Notes: generated by a model from the sequence alone, not told the origin. A stretch of 64,000 nt of DNA from Salaquimonas pukyongi (GCF_001953055.1 NZ_CP019044.1:930001-994000), one strand, 5' to 3'; counted from the first letter of the stretch, positions 18,106 through 27,441 are shown. A program made the numbers and translations.

Positions 18106-20928
18106 ATGGCTGCGGAAAAATCCGGGGATCGTAGTTTCACCGATGAAGAACTTCAGGATCTGGTCGCTTCGACCGATTCAGGAGCGCGCAACCCGATCGG
18201 GCCGATCGGCAGGGCATTGGCAGGCATCGCCCTCCTTTGGTCGCTGTTTCAGCTCTGGATCGGCGGCCCGCTTCAGTTCATCGCCGGTATAACCTTCAAT
18301 TCCACCGAGGCACGCTCCATCCATCTGGCCTTTGCGGTCTTTCTGGCCTTCATGGCCTATCCGGCCTTCGCCAGAAGCCCCCGCGACCGTATCCCGGTCC
18401 TGGACTGGATTTTTGCCCTCGCCGGTGCGTTCTGTGCCGGCTATGGCTATCTGTTTTATGCGACGCTGGCCGAAACCGGTGCCCAGGGCGATCCCACCCA
18501 GCTGCAGCTTTACATCGCCGCGGCCGGGCTGATCCTGCTGCTGGAAGCAGCCCGCCGCTCGCTTGGCCCGGCGCTTGCGATCGTCGCTATGGTATTCCTG
18601 GCTTATGTCTTTTTTGGCTCCAGTGACGTCGTCCCCGACGTGATCCGCTGGAAGGGCGCGAGTTTCACCAAGACAATGAGCCATATGTGGCTGACCACCG
18701 AAGGCGTCTTCGGCATTGCCCTTGGCGTTTCCACCAGCTTCGTCTTCCTGTTCGTGCTGTTCGGCTCGCTCCTCGACAAGGCGGGCGCTGGCAACTACCT
18801 CATCAAGCTCGCCTTTGCCCTGCTCGGGCATTTGCGCGGCGGTCCGGCCAAGGCGGCCGTGGTTGGCTCGGCCATGACCGGCCTGATCTCCGGTTCCTCG
18901 ATTGCCAATGTGGTAACAACCGGAACCTTCACCATTCCATTGATGAAGCGCGTTGGCTTTACCAACGAACAGGCCGGCTCGGTCGAGGTTGCATCCTCGG
19001 TCAACGGCCAGTTGATGCCGCCGGTGATGGGGGCTGCGGCCTTCCTGATGGTGGAATACACCAACACGCCGTATCTGAAGGTGATGCAGTATGCGATCCT
19101 GCCGGCGCTGATTTCCTACATCGCGCTGGTTTACATCGTTCACCTGGAAGCACTGAAGAACAATACCAAGACCCTGGGCGAGGGCTCTGATATCTCCTTT
19201 GCCCAGATGCTGGTTTCAGGCCTTGTTTCGCTTGGCGGCTCGCTGGGTCTTGCCTATGTGCTGGGAGCCTATGTTGCGCCTGCCCTTGGCGGCGGCAACT
19301 TCATCAGCCTCATTGTCATGGCTGCTGGCACCGCTTTGCTGCTCCTTGCAACCATGTGGTCGCGCGGCGTACCGGCGAACGGGCCATTGGGCTGGCTGAT
19401 TTCGACCGGTTCGCTTGCCATCGGCATGCTTGCCACCTTCTTCATCAGCTTCTACTTCTTTATCCGCTTTCTGCAGGACGTGTTCGGCGGGGCGGGTACC
19501 GGCATTGACCTTTCGACTCTCGTCATCGTGGCGCTGATCGGACTGGCCTATGTCTTCCTGCTTCGGATCGCCGCCGGCGAGCCCGATCTGGAAGCCGATG
19601 ACCCCAATGCAGAAGTGGTCAAACTGCCGGTCTTCGGCGAGGTGGTCCGCACCGGCCTTTACTATTTCCTGCCGATCATTCTGCTGGTCTGGTTCCTGAT
19701 GGTCGAGCAGAAATCACCGAAGCTCTCTGCCTTCTGGGCCGCCGTTCTGTTGATCGTCATGCTGCTTACCCAAAAACCGCTGAAGGCATTCTTCCGCGGC
19801 CAGGCCGACATGATCGGCGCCAGGTTCCGAGAGGGATTTGACGATCTCATCGACGGCCTGATCACCGGCGCGCGGAACATGATCGGCATCGGTGTTGCCA
19901 CGGCGACGGCCGGCATCATTGTCGGCACCGTGACGCTTACCGGCATTGGCCAGGTCATGGCCGATCTGGTGGAGTTCCTGTCCTTCGGCAGCCTGCCGCT
20001 GATGCTGGTATGGGTCGGCATTCTCTCGCTCATTTTGGGCATGGGGCTTCCGACCACCGCCAACTACATCGTGGTCTCCTCGCTCATGGCCGGTGTCATT
20101 GTCAGCCTGGGTGCGGAAAACGGCCTGATCGTGCCGCTAATCGCAGCCCACCTGTTTGTGTTCTATTTCGGCATCATGGCCGATGTGACACCGCCGGTGG
20201 GGCTGGCGAGTTTCGCTGCCGCCGCAGTCTCCGGAGGCGACCCGTTGCGCACGGGATTTACCGCCTTCTTCTACAGCCTGCGTACCGTGGCCCTGCCGTT
20301 CCTGTTCATCTTCAACACCGATCTCATCCTGTATGATGTCACCTGGCAGAAGGGTGTGCTGGTCTTCATCGTGGCGACCTTTGCAATGCTGCTGTTTGCC
20401 GCCGCAACGCAGGGCTATTTCTTCGCCCGCTCGAAAATCTATGAATCGATCGCCCTGCTGCTGGTTGCCTTCACCCTGTTCAGGCCAGGCTTCTGGCTCG
20501 ATTACGTCCAGGCACCGTACGAGACGGTCGGCCCGGCTGAAATCGTAAGCGCGGTCGATGCCGCAAAACCGGGCAGCGACATCCGGCTGACCGTCACCGG
20601 GCCCGACTTCGACACGGGCGAGATGAAGGAGCTGACCCTGGTCCTGCCGGTTGAAGGCGAGGGCGATGGTGAATCGAGGCTGGCCGATGCCGGACTGACC
20701 GTTCTGATGGAGGACAACAAGGCAAAACTGGAAGAGCCGTTCGTCGGCACGACCTTCTCGGAAAAACTGGGAACCTTCGACTTTTATGCCGATGATCCGG
20801 TTGAGATCGTTCAGGCGGCGAAGGCAGCCGAACGGATGCCGAAAGAGATTTTCTACATCCCGGCGCTTCTGCTGCTTGCTCTGGTGATCGTCCTGCAACG
20901 CCGCCGCCAGACCCAACCGGCCTTCTAA
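18106..20928 (+). CDS. TRAP transporter fused permease, TAXI type (4TM/12TM)
   Basis: The 940-residue protein fuses the small (DctQ-like) and large (DctM-like) membrane subunits. Hydrophobic helices run from about residue 35 to 790, including GSAMTGLISGSSIANVVTTG and MGLPTTANYIVVSSLM, typical of the DctM part. A soluble C-terminal segment (about 800-915, DUF3394-like) and a final helix follow. ATG 18106 is chosen because GGGGAGGAG lies 7 nt upstream. It forms the importer with the preceding TAXI receptor. Confidence 0.92.
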   Translation: MAAEKSGDRSFTDEELQDLVASTDSGARNPIGPIGRALAGIALLWSLFQLWIGGPLQFIAGITFNSTEARSIHLAFAVFLAFMAYPAFARSPRDRIPVLDWIFALAGAFCAGYGYLFYATLAETGAQGDPTQLQLYIAAAGLILLLEAARRSLGPALAIVAMVFLAYVFFGSSDVVPDVIRWKGASFTKTMSHMWLTTEGVFGIALGVSTSFVFLFVLFGSLLDKAGAGNYLIKLAFALLGHLRGGPAKAAVVGSAMTGLISGSSIANVVTTGTFTIPLMKRVGFTNEQAGSVEVASSVNGQLMPPVMGAAAFLMVEYTNTPYLKVMQYAILPALISYIALVYIVHLEALKNNTKTLGEGSDISFAQMLVSGLVSLGGSLGLAYVLGAYVAPALGGGNFISLIVMAAGTALLLLATMWSRGVPANGPLGWLISTGSLAIGMLATFFISFYFFIRFLQDVFGGAGTGIDLSTLVIVALIGLAYVFLLRIAAGEPDLEADDPNAEVVKLPVFGEVVRTGLYYFLPIILLVWFLMVEQKSPKLSAFWAAVLLIVMLLTQKPLKAFFRGQADMIGARFREGFDDLIDGLITGARNMIGIGVATATAGIIVGTVTLTGIGQVMADLVEFLSFGSLPLMLVWVGILSLILGMGLPTTANYIVVSSLMAGVIVSLGAENGLIVPLIAAHLFVFYFGIMADVTPPVGLASFAAAAVSGGDPLRTGFTAFFYSLRTVALPFLFIFNTDLILYDVTWQKGVLVFIVATFAMLLFAAATQGYFFARSKIYESIALLLVAFTLFRPGFWLDYVQAPYETVGPAEIVSAVDAAKPGSDIRLTVTGPDFDTGEMKELTLVLPVEGEGDGESRLADAGLTVLMEDNKAKLEEPFVGTTFSEKLGTFDFYADDPVEIVQAAKAAERMPKEIFYIPALLLLALVIVLQRRRQTQPAF

Positions 20929-20941
20929 AAAGGAAACGATC

Positions 20942-21376
20942 ATGTTCAAGAAAATCCTCATCCCGGTCGATGTCGATGACGAACACACCTGGTCGAAGGC
21001 GGCCGGGGTGGCGGCGCATCTTGCCAAATCAAGCGGAGCGGAAATTCATGTTCTGTCGGTATTGCCGGATTTCGGCCTTTCCATTGTCGGTTCCTATTTC
21101 CCCAAGGGTTACGAGGAAAAGGCGGCGCAGGAGGCTGGCAAACAGTTGACCAAATTTGTCAACGAGCATTTCGAGGAGGGCCTGAACGTCCGCCCCCATG
21201 TGGTGCACGGCAAGATTTACGAGCAGATCATGGCGGCAGCCGACAAGCTGGGATGCGATGCCATCATCATGGCATCCCACAGCCCCCAACTGAAAGACTA
21301 TCTGCTCGGCCCCAATGCTGCCCGCGTGGTGCGCCATGCCCGCCAGTCTGTCTTCGTGGTTCGCGACGAAGGCTGA
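20942..21376 (+). CDS. Universal stress protein, UspA family
   Basis: This 144-residue single Usp domain begins FKKILIPVDVDD and has the hydrophobic core AIIMASHSP and VVRHARQSVFVV. The classical ATP-binding GxxGx9GS pattern is only partly kept (LLGPNAARVV), so nucleotide binding is uncertain. UspA genes are commonly attached to TRAP operons, as here, 13 bp after the permease, where they may adjust transporter activity. Confidence 0.88.
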   Translation: MFKKILIPVDVDDEHTWSKAAGVAAHLAKSSGAEIHVLSVLPDFGLSIVGSYFPKGYEEKAAQEAGKQLTKFVNEHFEEGLNVRPHVVHGKIYEQIMAAADKLGCDAIIMASHSPQLKDYLLGPNAARVVRHARQSVFVVRDEG

Positions 21377-21382
21377 CCGGCA

Positions 21383-22738
21383 ATGAGCGCTTTGCCAACA
21401 GCGCTTCGCCGGCACGGTAAAAACCATGTTTTCGGCCGCTCGACCCGCCATCATCCGCCCCTGGTGGCGGACGGGGAGGGCTGTTACCTGATCGATGCAG
21501 ACGGCAAACGCTATCTCGATGGCTCGGGCGGCGCGGCAGTGTCCTGTCTTGGCCATGGCGACCGTGAGGTGATCGGGGCAATCAAGGCGCAGCTTGACAA
21601 GGTCGCCTTCGCCCATACCGGTTTCTTCACTTCAGAACCTGCAGAACAACTGGCCACCCTGTTGTGCGAGGCGGCACCGCGGGGCATCGATCGCGCCTAT
21701 CTTGTTTCAGGTGGTTCGGAGGCAGTGGAAGCGGCCATCAAGCTTGCCCGCCAATATTACCTCGAAAAGGGCGAAGCAACACGCCATCGTGTCATCGCCC
21801 GGCGCCAGAGCTATCACGGCAATACCCTGGGCGCATTGGCTGCCGGCGGCAATGAATGGCGGCGGGCACAGTTTGCCCCGCTGCTGGTGGAAACGAGCCA
21901 TATCACCCCCTGCTACGAATACCGGCTGCGCGGGGCCGATGAGACGCCGGAGGAATACGGCCTTCGCGCCGCAAACGAACTGGAAGCGGAGATCAACCGG
22001 CTGGGGCCTGACACCGTCATGGCCTTCATTGCGGAGCCGGTTGTCGGCGCCACCGCAGGCGCGGTTCCGCCTGCTCCCGGTTACTTTCAGCGCATCCGCG
22101 AGATATGTGACCACTATGGCGTGCTGCTGATCCTGGACGAGGTGATGTGCGGCATGGGGCGCACCGGCACATTGTTTGCCTGCGAACAGGATGGCATCGC
22201 CCCGGACATCGTGACCATCGCAAAGGGGCTGGGCGCCGGCTACATGCCAATTGGCGCGATGCTGTGTTCAGCAAAAATTTATGATGCCATCGACGCAGGC
22301 AGCGGCTTTTTCCAGCATGGTCACACCTATATGGGCCATCCCGCCGCAACGGCAGGCGGCGTGGCAGTGCTCACCGCAATCATGGACCGCGGCCTGCTGC
22401 CCAGGGTGCAGCAGGCAGGCGAAGCGCTTGACGGCGCCTTGCGCGCACGTTTCGGCCAGCATCCCCATGTGGGCGACATAAGGGGCAGGGGACTTTTCCG
22501 CGGTATTGAACTTGTTTCCAGCCGCGAGACAAAAGCGCCGTTCGACCCCGCAAAGGCAATAGCGAAAAAGCTCAAAAAGGCTGCTTTTGAAGCCGGGCTG
22601 ATCTGTTATCCCATGTCGGGAACCATCGATGGCAGGCAGGGTGATCATGTGTTGCTGGCACCGCCCTTCATCATCACCGATGAGCAGATCGGCGAGTTGA
22701 CCGACAAGTTGGAAACCGCTTTTTCAAAAGTGTTTTAG
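21383..22738 (+). CDS. Class III PLP-dependent aminotransferase
   Basis: The 451-residue enzyme has YLDGSGGAAVSCLGHG near the N-terminus, VSGGSEAVEAAIKLARQYY, RRQSYHGNTLGALA, LILDEVMCGMGRTG with the cofactor Asp, and IAKGLGAGYMPIGA with the PLP lysine. The layout is that of omega-amino-acid or acetylornithine-type aminotransferases. It lies 6 bp after the UspA gene, as the last gene of the TAXI operon, and converges on the exporter gene with a 4-bp overlap. A role in using the imported amino compound is inferred. Confidence 0.87.
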   Translation: MSALPTALRRHGKNHVFGRSTRHHPPLVADGEGCYLIDADGKRYLDGSGGAAVSCLGHGDREVIGAIKAQLDKVAFAHTGFFTSEPAEQLATLLCEAAPRGIDRAYLVSGGSEAVEAAIKLARQYYLEKGEATRHRVIARRQSYHGNTLGALAAGGNEWRRAQFAPLLVETSHITPCYEYRLRGADETPEEYGLRAANELEAEINRLGPDTVMAFIAEPVVGATAGAVPPAPGYFQRIREICDHYGVLLILDEVMCGMGRTGTLFACEQDGIAPDIVTIAKGLGAGYMPIGAMLCSAKIYDAIDAGSGFFQHGHTYMGHPAATAGGVAVLTAIMDRGLLPRVQQAGEALDGALRARFGQHPHVGDIRGRGLFRGIELVSSRETKAPFDPAKAIAKKLKKAAFEAGLICYPMSGTIDGRQGDHVLLAPPFIITDEQIGELTDKLETAFSKVF

Positions 22739-23943
22739 ACCCGGCGGGTTCGGCGATTGGCCGAAATCTGTGCCCGGAGTGCTGCCAACAGCCCAACAAA
22801 CGATGCAGCCAGCATGATGGCGATCAACATTGGCGCGGCGTTTGTTTCGGTCAACATCACACCGGTCAGCGTTGTCAGCACAGCGCCCACGGCAACCGTC
22901 ATGGCGCCGCTGAGACCGGCCGCGCTTCCTGCCAGCTTCGGAAACACCGACATGGCGCCGGCATTGCTGGCCGGCATGGTGATGCCGTTGCCGATACCGA
23001 CAAAGACCGTTGCCCCGAAATAAGTAAGCGGCGTCAGATAGCCGGCAAAGAGCAGAACAAGTCCGCCTGTCAGTCCGCAGCACGCAACCAGACGGCCCGC
23101 CAGCATCAGGCTTGCCATTGGAAGGGTTTCTGCAAGCCTGGCCGAGAGGAAACTGCCTGCCATGAAGCCTGCGGTTATGCTACCGATGTAAACGCCCAGT
23201 TCGGCGCTTGAGACGCCGAAGACGGTCATCGCCACCAGCGGTGCTCCGGCAAGAAAAATGTAGAACGCGCCGGTGGAAAACGCCGTACACAGGGCAAAAT
23301 CCCAGAAACGCGGTTCGCGCAGCAAGGTGGTGGCGCCTGTTTTCACGCCGTCTTTGCCCTGCTGTTCGCGTTCCAGAGTTTCTCCCAGGTCGAACCAGCA
23401 CAGGACGAGAAGCAGCACCCCGCCGGCAGCATAAACAACGAAATTCGCGCGCCAGCCGAATGCCGTATCAAGCAGTCCGCCAATCATCGGACCCAGCATG
23501 GGCGCCAGTGCCATGGCCATGCTGATATAGCCGATCAGACCGGCAGCTTTCTGTTCGCTCCGTGTATCGCGGACAATTGCCAGCGACAGAACATAGCCGG
23601 CAACCATGCCTCCCTGCAGCATGCGGAAGAAAAGGAATGTCCACACATCCTGGGCGGCAGCGCACCCCACCGAGGCAGCGGTAAAAACGCCGATCGCCGC
23701 CAGAAGAACCGGCCGTCGCCCCACCCTGTCCGACAGTGGGCCGACAATCAGCTGAATGACAGCCGTTACCGCCAGATAGCCGCCCACAGCGAGGGAGACG
23801 AGGCCGTAATCTGCCTTAAATGCCTCGGCAATGTTGCCCAGCGATGGCAGGAACATGTTGAGGGACAGGGTGGCAAAGGCCGTCAGCAGGATCAGGGTGA
23901 TAAGATGCGGGGCTGAGGGTGCAGGGCGCATGTCGAACTTCAT
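22735..23943 (-). CDS. Bcr/CflA-family MFS drug exporter
   Basis: The 402-residue protein has 12 predicted membrane segments and the family landmarks NMFLPSLGNIAEAF in TM1, GPLSDRVGRRPVLL after TM2 (MFS motif A) and RMLQGG in TM4. Relatives export bicyclomycin, chloramphenicol or cysteine. Start choice is uncertain: ATG 23943 has no visible ribosome-binding site, and ATG 23931 (MRPAPS) has only a weak GAAG. The gene sits about 12 nt after an intrinsic terminator that follows a 19-codon leader, which suggests attenuation control. Confidence 0.88.
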   Translation of the reverse strand: MKFDMRPAPSAPHLITLILLTAFATLSLNMFLPSLGNIAEAFKADYGLVSLAVGGYLAVTAVIQLIVGPLSDRVGRRPVLLAAIGVFTAASVGCAAAQDVWTFLFFRMLQGGMVAGYVLSLAIVRDTRSEQKAAGLIGYISMAMALAPMLGPMIGGLLDTAFGWRANFVVYAAGGVLLLVLCWFDLGETLEREQQGKDGVKTGATTLLREPRFWDFALCTAFSTGAFYIFLAGAPLVAMTVFGVSSAELGVYIGSITAGFMAGSFLSARLAETLPMASLMLAGRLVACCGLTGGLVLLFAGYLTPLTYFGATVFVGIGNGITMPASNAGAMSVFPKLAGSAAGLSGAMTVAVGAVLTTLTGVMLTETNAAPMLIAIMLAASFVGLLAALRAQISANRRTRRV

Positions 23944-23955
23944 CTATATGGAAAT

Positions 23956-23984
23956 AAAAAAAGCCCCCGATAACGATCGGGGGC
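23956..23984 (-). terminator. Intrinsic terminator/attenuator before the MFS exporter
   Basis: On the minus strand a perfect 9-bp GC-rich stem (arms 23984-23976 and 23971-23963) with a 4-nt loop is followed by seven T residues. It lies only about 12 nt upstream of the exporter start and 23 nt after the stop of a leader peptide, so it would stop transcription before the exporter unless it is prevented from folding. Confidence 0.85.
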
Positions 23985-24007
23985 GCACTAACCGGTATGG
24001 TACGGCT

Positions 24008-24067
24008 TTACCGCACCACGCGCCTTGCGCGCACCACCACGCCCTTGCTGGGGGTAATCCGGTTCAT
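24008..24067 (-). CDS. Candidate leader peptide of the MFS exporter (19 residues)
   Basis: A short frame starting with ATG at 24067 encodes MNRITPSKGVVVRARRVVR. It contains a run of three Val codons, the basic pattern Arg-Ala-Arg-Arg, and Val-Val-Arg at the end. The last codons and the stop lie in a hairpin (GGUGCGG paired with CCGUACC) upstream of the terminator. Val runs recall amino acid attenuation (IvbL-like), while +x+ motifs such as Arg-x-Arg are known macrolide stalling sequences; either could couple ribosome stalling to antitermination. Ribosome-binding signal is weak (AGG about 10 nt upstream). Confidence 0.5.
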   Translation of the reverse strand: MNRITPSKGVVVRARRVVR

Positions 24068-24222
24068 TGTATCTTTGCCTGCTTTCACCGGTTGCGAAGA
24101 AACGAATTGCTGCAGCGTTTCACAAAGCGCCGTTGCGTGCAAGTTGCCTGTCGCCATTGTGGCAGGATGCATTTGTTTTGAATGCATTGGGTGGTAGCCT
24201 GGTGAAACAACAAGGGGGACAC

Positions 24223-24666
24223 ATGACCATTCCAAACATTTTTCTCGCGCTTGGCCTGGGTGCGATCATATCGATCTATTTTCCGATGATTGCCCAATCC
24301 GCCAAGATTCTCGGTTCGGGACCGCTTGCCAACGTGCCCTTTTTTGGCATCGCATTCGCAGCCTCTATCGCAATTGCATTGGCAACCGGAAACCGCCTGG
24401 GTGATTTGAAGAAAGTTCCTGAAATTCCGCCCTGGTTGCTGACGGCTGGCATCATGAGCGCCGGGCTGATTATCGGCTCATCCTACATTATTCCGCGTAT
24501 CGGCATCGGACCGTTTTTCGTGCTGCTGGTGGCCGGCCAAGTTCTGGCGGGAATGGTCTTCGGACAGTTAGGCCTGTTCGGCATGGCCGCAAGTCCCCTG
24601 ACTTTCGCAAAAATCGGTGGGGCGGCGATGGTGGTTGGCGGGGTTTATCTGGTGACCACCGGATAA
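24223..24666 (+). CDS. DMT-type small membrane transporter (DUF606/YdcZ family)
   Basis: This 147-residue protein has about five hydrophobic segments. SSYIIPRIGIGPFFVLLVAGQ and QLGLFGMAASPLTFAKIGGA are typical of the YdcZ/DUF606 family of paired small drug/metabolite-type transporters. The ATG at 24223 follows AAGGGGG; the frame is open further upstream but without a start signal. It is divergent from the exporter leader, and no second DUF606 gene is adjacent. Confidence 0.75.
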   Translation: MTIPNIFLALGLGAIISIYFPMIAQSAKILGSGPLANVPFFGIAFAASIAIALATGNRLGDLKKVPEIPPWLLTAGIMSAGLIIGSSYIIPRIGIGPFFVLLVAGQVLAGMVFGQLGLFGMAASPLTFAKIGGAAMVVGGVYLVTTG

Positions 24667-24701
24667 GATCGCCCCGGACACGACGGCCAATGTGTTGGGC
24701 G

Positions 24702-27215
24702 TCAAACGCCCTCGACGAAACTGTCGAGTACTTTCTTCTGGCCGGCCTTGTCGAAATCGATGGTCAGCTTGTTGCCGTCAATGGCGGCGATGTTGCCATT
24801 GCCAAACTTCAGGTGGAACACCCGGTCTCCGACCGAAAAGCCGGAGGAAGGCTGATTGATCGAGGCAGCCACCAATTCGCCATCAATCACCCTGCCGCCC
24901 CCTCTGCGATTACGGCCGCCATCCTCTGCCACCTGTGCACCGGACCGCGAACCCCAATTGCTTTTCACCGGGTCGCCCTGTGCACTGGCTGCACGTCTTG
25001 CATTGCCGCGCTGGGCGCGCTGCCAGCCCGGTGAGGAATAGGAGGAGGTGAAGGGATCGGATGTGTCAAAACGGGAGGCGCCATAGCCGCCGCCAACCCG
25101 GTTGGACCCGTAACCGCCATAGCTGCTGGAGGGTTCCAGCACCTCCACATGGGCTTCCGGCAATTCGTCGATAAAGCGCGAGGGGATGGAATTTTGCCAC
25201 AGCCCGTGCACGCGCCGGTTGGAGGTAAAATAGATCGTGCAGCGCTCCCGCGCGCGCGTGATGCCGACATAGGCCAGCCGGCGTTCTTCTTCGAGCCCCG
25301 ACCGCCCCCCTTCATCCAGCGAGCGCTGATGGGGAAACAGTCCTTCCTCCCAACCGGGCAGAAAGACCGTATCGAACTCCAGGCCCTTGGCAGAATGCAG
25401 CGTCATCAGTGACACGGCGTCGAGATCCTCGTTCTGCTCGGTATCCATGACCAGCGAAACATGCTCGAGAAAGCCGCGCATGTTCTCGAATTCTTCCATG
25501 GAGCGGATGAGCTCTTTCAGATTGTCGAGACGGCCCGGCGCTTCCGGTGCCCGGTCGTTCTGCCACATCTCGGTATAGCCGGACTCCTCCAGGATCGTTT
25601 CTGCAAGTTCGGTGTGGGAGGTCGCATCCAGCTGATCTGCCCAGCGCGAGAAATCGTCCATCAGGCTGGCAAGGGTTGCCCGCACCTTTGGCTTGAACTC
25701 TTCGGTTTCGACCAGTTCACGCACGGCAGAGGAAAGGGGAATGCCCTGCTTGCGGGCATGATCGTGGATGATACGCAGCGTTGCCTCGCCAATCCCGCGT
25801 TTGGGCGTGTTGACGATCCGCTCGAAGGCCAGATCGTCCGCCGGCTGGCAGACCACGCGGAAATAGGCCATGGCGTCACGGATTTCCAAACGCTCATAAA
25901 AGCGCGGGCCGCCGATTACCCGGTAATTGAGGCCGAGGGTAACGAACCGGTCCTCGAACTCACGCATCTGAAAGGAGGCCCGCACCAAAATCGCCATGTC
26001 GTTCAGGGCATGGTCCTGGCGCTGCAACTGTTCGATTTCCTCGCCCACCTGCCGGGCTTCCTCTTCTGAATCCCAGCAGGCGGCGATCATCACCTTCACA
26101 TCGCCGGCATCGGCTGCATCGGTAAACAGCGTCTTGCCGAGCCGCCCCTCATTGTGGCTGATCAGATGGGACGCGGCGCCGAGGATATGGGCGGTGGAGC
26201 GGTAATTGCGTTCCAGCCGGATGACCTTTGCGCCGGGAAAGTCCTTTTCAAAGCGCAGAATGTTGTCGACCTCCGCTCCGCGCCAGCCATAGATCGACTG
26301 GTCGTCGTCGCCAACGCAGCAAATGTTGGGAGGCGTATTGGTTTTTCGCTCCAGATCGCCTTCGGCGATGCCGCTGCGCTGCGCCAGCAGTCTTAGCCAC
26401 AGATACTGTGCGACGTTTGTATCCTGATACTCGTCCACCAGCATGAAGCGGAACCGGTTCTGGTATTCGGCCAGCACATCGGGGTTCTCCCGGAACAGGC
26501 GAATGTTCTCGACCAGCAGATCGCCGAAATCGACGGCATTGAGCACCTTCAGGCGATCCTGATACTGGCGGTAAAGTTCACGCCCCCTGCCATCGGCAAA
26601 GGAGCGCGCATCGCCTTCGGATATCTGCTCCGGCGAAAGGCCCTTGTTTTTCCACTGGTCCACAAGACCGGCAAACAGGCGCGGCGGCCAGCGTTTGTCA
26701 TCAATGCCTTCGGCCCGGATGAGCTGCTTGAGCAGGCGTATCTGGTCGTCCGTATCCAGAATGCTGAAAGAGGACTTCAGGCCGACAAGTTCTGCATGCC
26801 GGCGCAATATCTTGGCGGCAATCGAATGGAAGGTGCCAAGCCATGGCATCCCCTCCACCTGTTCGCCGACATAGCGGCCAATGCGTTCCTTCATCTCGCG
26901 CGCCGCCTTGTTGGTGAAGGTGACGGCGAGAATTTGAGATGGCCATGCCTGTCCGGTGGCCAGGATATGCGCAATGCGAGTCGTCAGCACCCGCGTCTTG
27001 CCGGTACCGGCACCAGCCAGCACCAGCAGCGGACCTTCAAGCGTTTCCACCGCCTCGCGCTGTTCGGGATTGAGCCCTTCCAGATAGCTTGCCGCTTTCG
27101 CCTGGCGCGAGGCAAGCGCACGCGCTGCAATGTCCGATGGCGGGCCGCCGGAGGCGGCATCGGCTGCACTTCTTGCAGGCGCGATCTGGTGGGCGGGTTC
27201 GGTGGGTCTGGGCAT
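24702..27215 (-). CDS. uvrD: ATP-dependent DNA helicase UvrD/PcrA
   Basis: The 837-residue superfamily 1 helicase shows the motifs in order: LAGAGTGKTRVL (Walker A, about residue 70), VDEYQDTN (Walker B), DDQSIYGWRGAE, RLERNYRST, SLMTLHSAKGLEFDTVFLPG and LAYVGITRARE. The C-terminal tail is glycine-rich, followed by a Tudor-like segment (VGDRVFHLKFGNGNI) as in UvrD/PcrA. It acts in nucleotide excision and mismatch repair. The product is longer than E. coli UvrD because of the N-terminal and Gly-rich extensions. It converges on the DUF606 gene. Confidence 0.95.
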   Translation of the reverse strand: MPRPTEPAHQIAPARSAADAASGGPPSDIAARALASRQAKAASYLEGLNPEQREAVETLEGPLLVLAGAGTGKTRVLTTRIAHILATGQAWPSQILAVTFTNKAAREMKERIGRYVGEQVEGMPWLGTFHSIAAKILRRHAELVGLKSSFSILDTDDQIRLLKQLIRAEGIDDKRWPPRLFAGLVDQWKNKGLSPEQISEGDARSFADGRGRELYRQYQDRLKVLNAVDFGDLLVENIRLFRENPDVLAEYQNRFRFMLVDEYQDTNVAQYLWLRLLAQRSGIAEGDLERKTNTPPNICCVGDDDQSIYGWRGAEVDNILRFEKDFPGAKVIRLERNYRSTAHILGAASHLISHNEGRLGKTLFTDAADAGDVKVMIAACWDSEEEARQVGEEIEQLQRQDHALNDMAILVRASFQMREFEDRFVTLGLNYRVIGGPRFYERLEIRDAMAYFRVVCQPADDLAFERIVNTPKRGIGEATLRIIHDHARKQGIPLSSAVRELVETEEFKPKVRATLASLMDDFSRWADQLDATSHTELAETILEESGYTEMWQNDRAPEAPGRLDNLKELIRSMEEFENMRGFLEHVSLVMDTEQNEDLDAVSLMTLHSAKGLEFDTVFLPGWEEGLFPHQRSLDEGGRSGLEEERRLAYVGITRARERCTIYFTSNRRVHGLWQNSIPSRFIDELPEAHVEVLEPSSSYGGYGSNRVGGGYGASRFDTSDPFTSSYSSPGWQRAQRGNARRAASAQGDPVKSNWGSRSGAQVAEDGGRNRRGGGRVIDGELVAASINQPSSGFSVGDRVFHLKFGNGNIAAIDGNKLTIDFDKAGQKKVLDSFVEGV

Positions 27216-27441
27216 TTGCCGGAATGTAGCGATTCGGAGGGAAATTGAAAGTGGCGGGAGTACCGTTCACCGCCATTTGGCTTCCGCGCCCCGTTGGTTG
27301 GGCGCGTGGCGTGTTTCCTGCCGCACTGGCTGTACTGGTTGCATCGGCGATATGTGCAGCCGCGGGGTGAATTCGTGATACACATTGCCGTTTAAACCCG
27401 GCGGCAGCGGAACCTTGCAGCCAGTCAGGATTTTAACAGTC

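Noticed and set aside
24702-24722. GGGCGT/ACGCCC hairpin at the end of uvrD
   Set aside because: It has a 6-bp stem inside the coding end and no T-run on either strand, so it is not called as a terminator.
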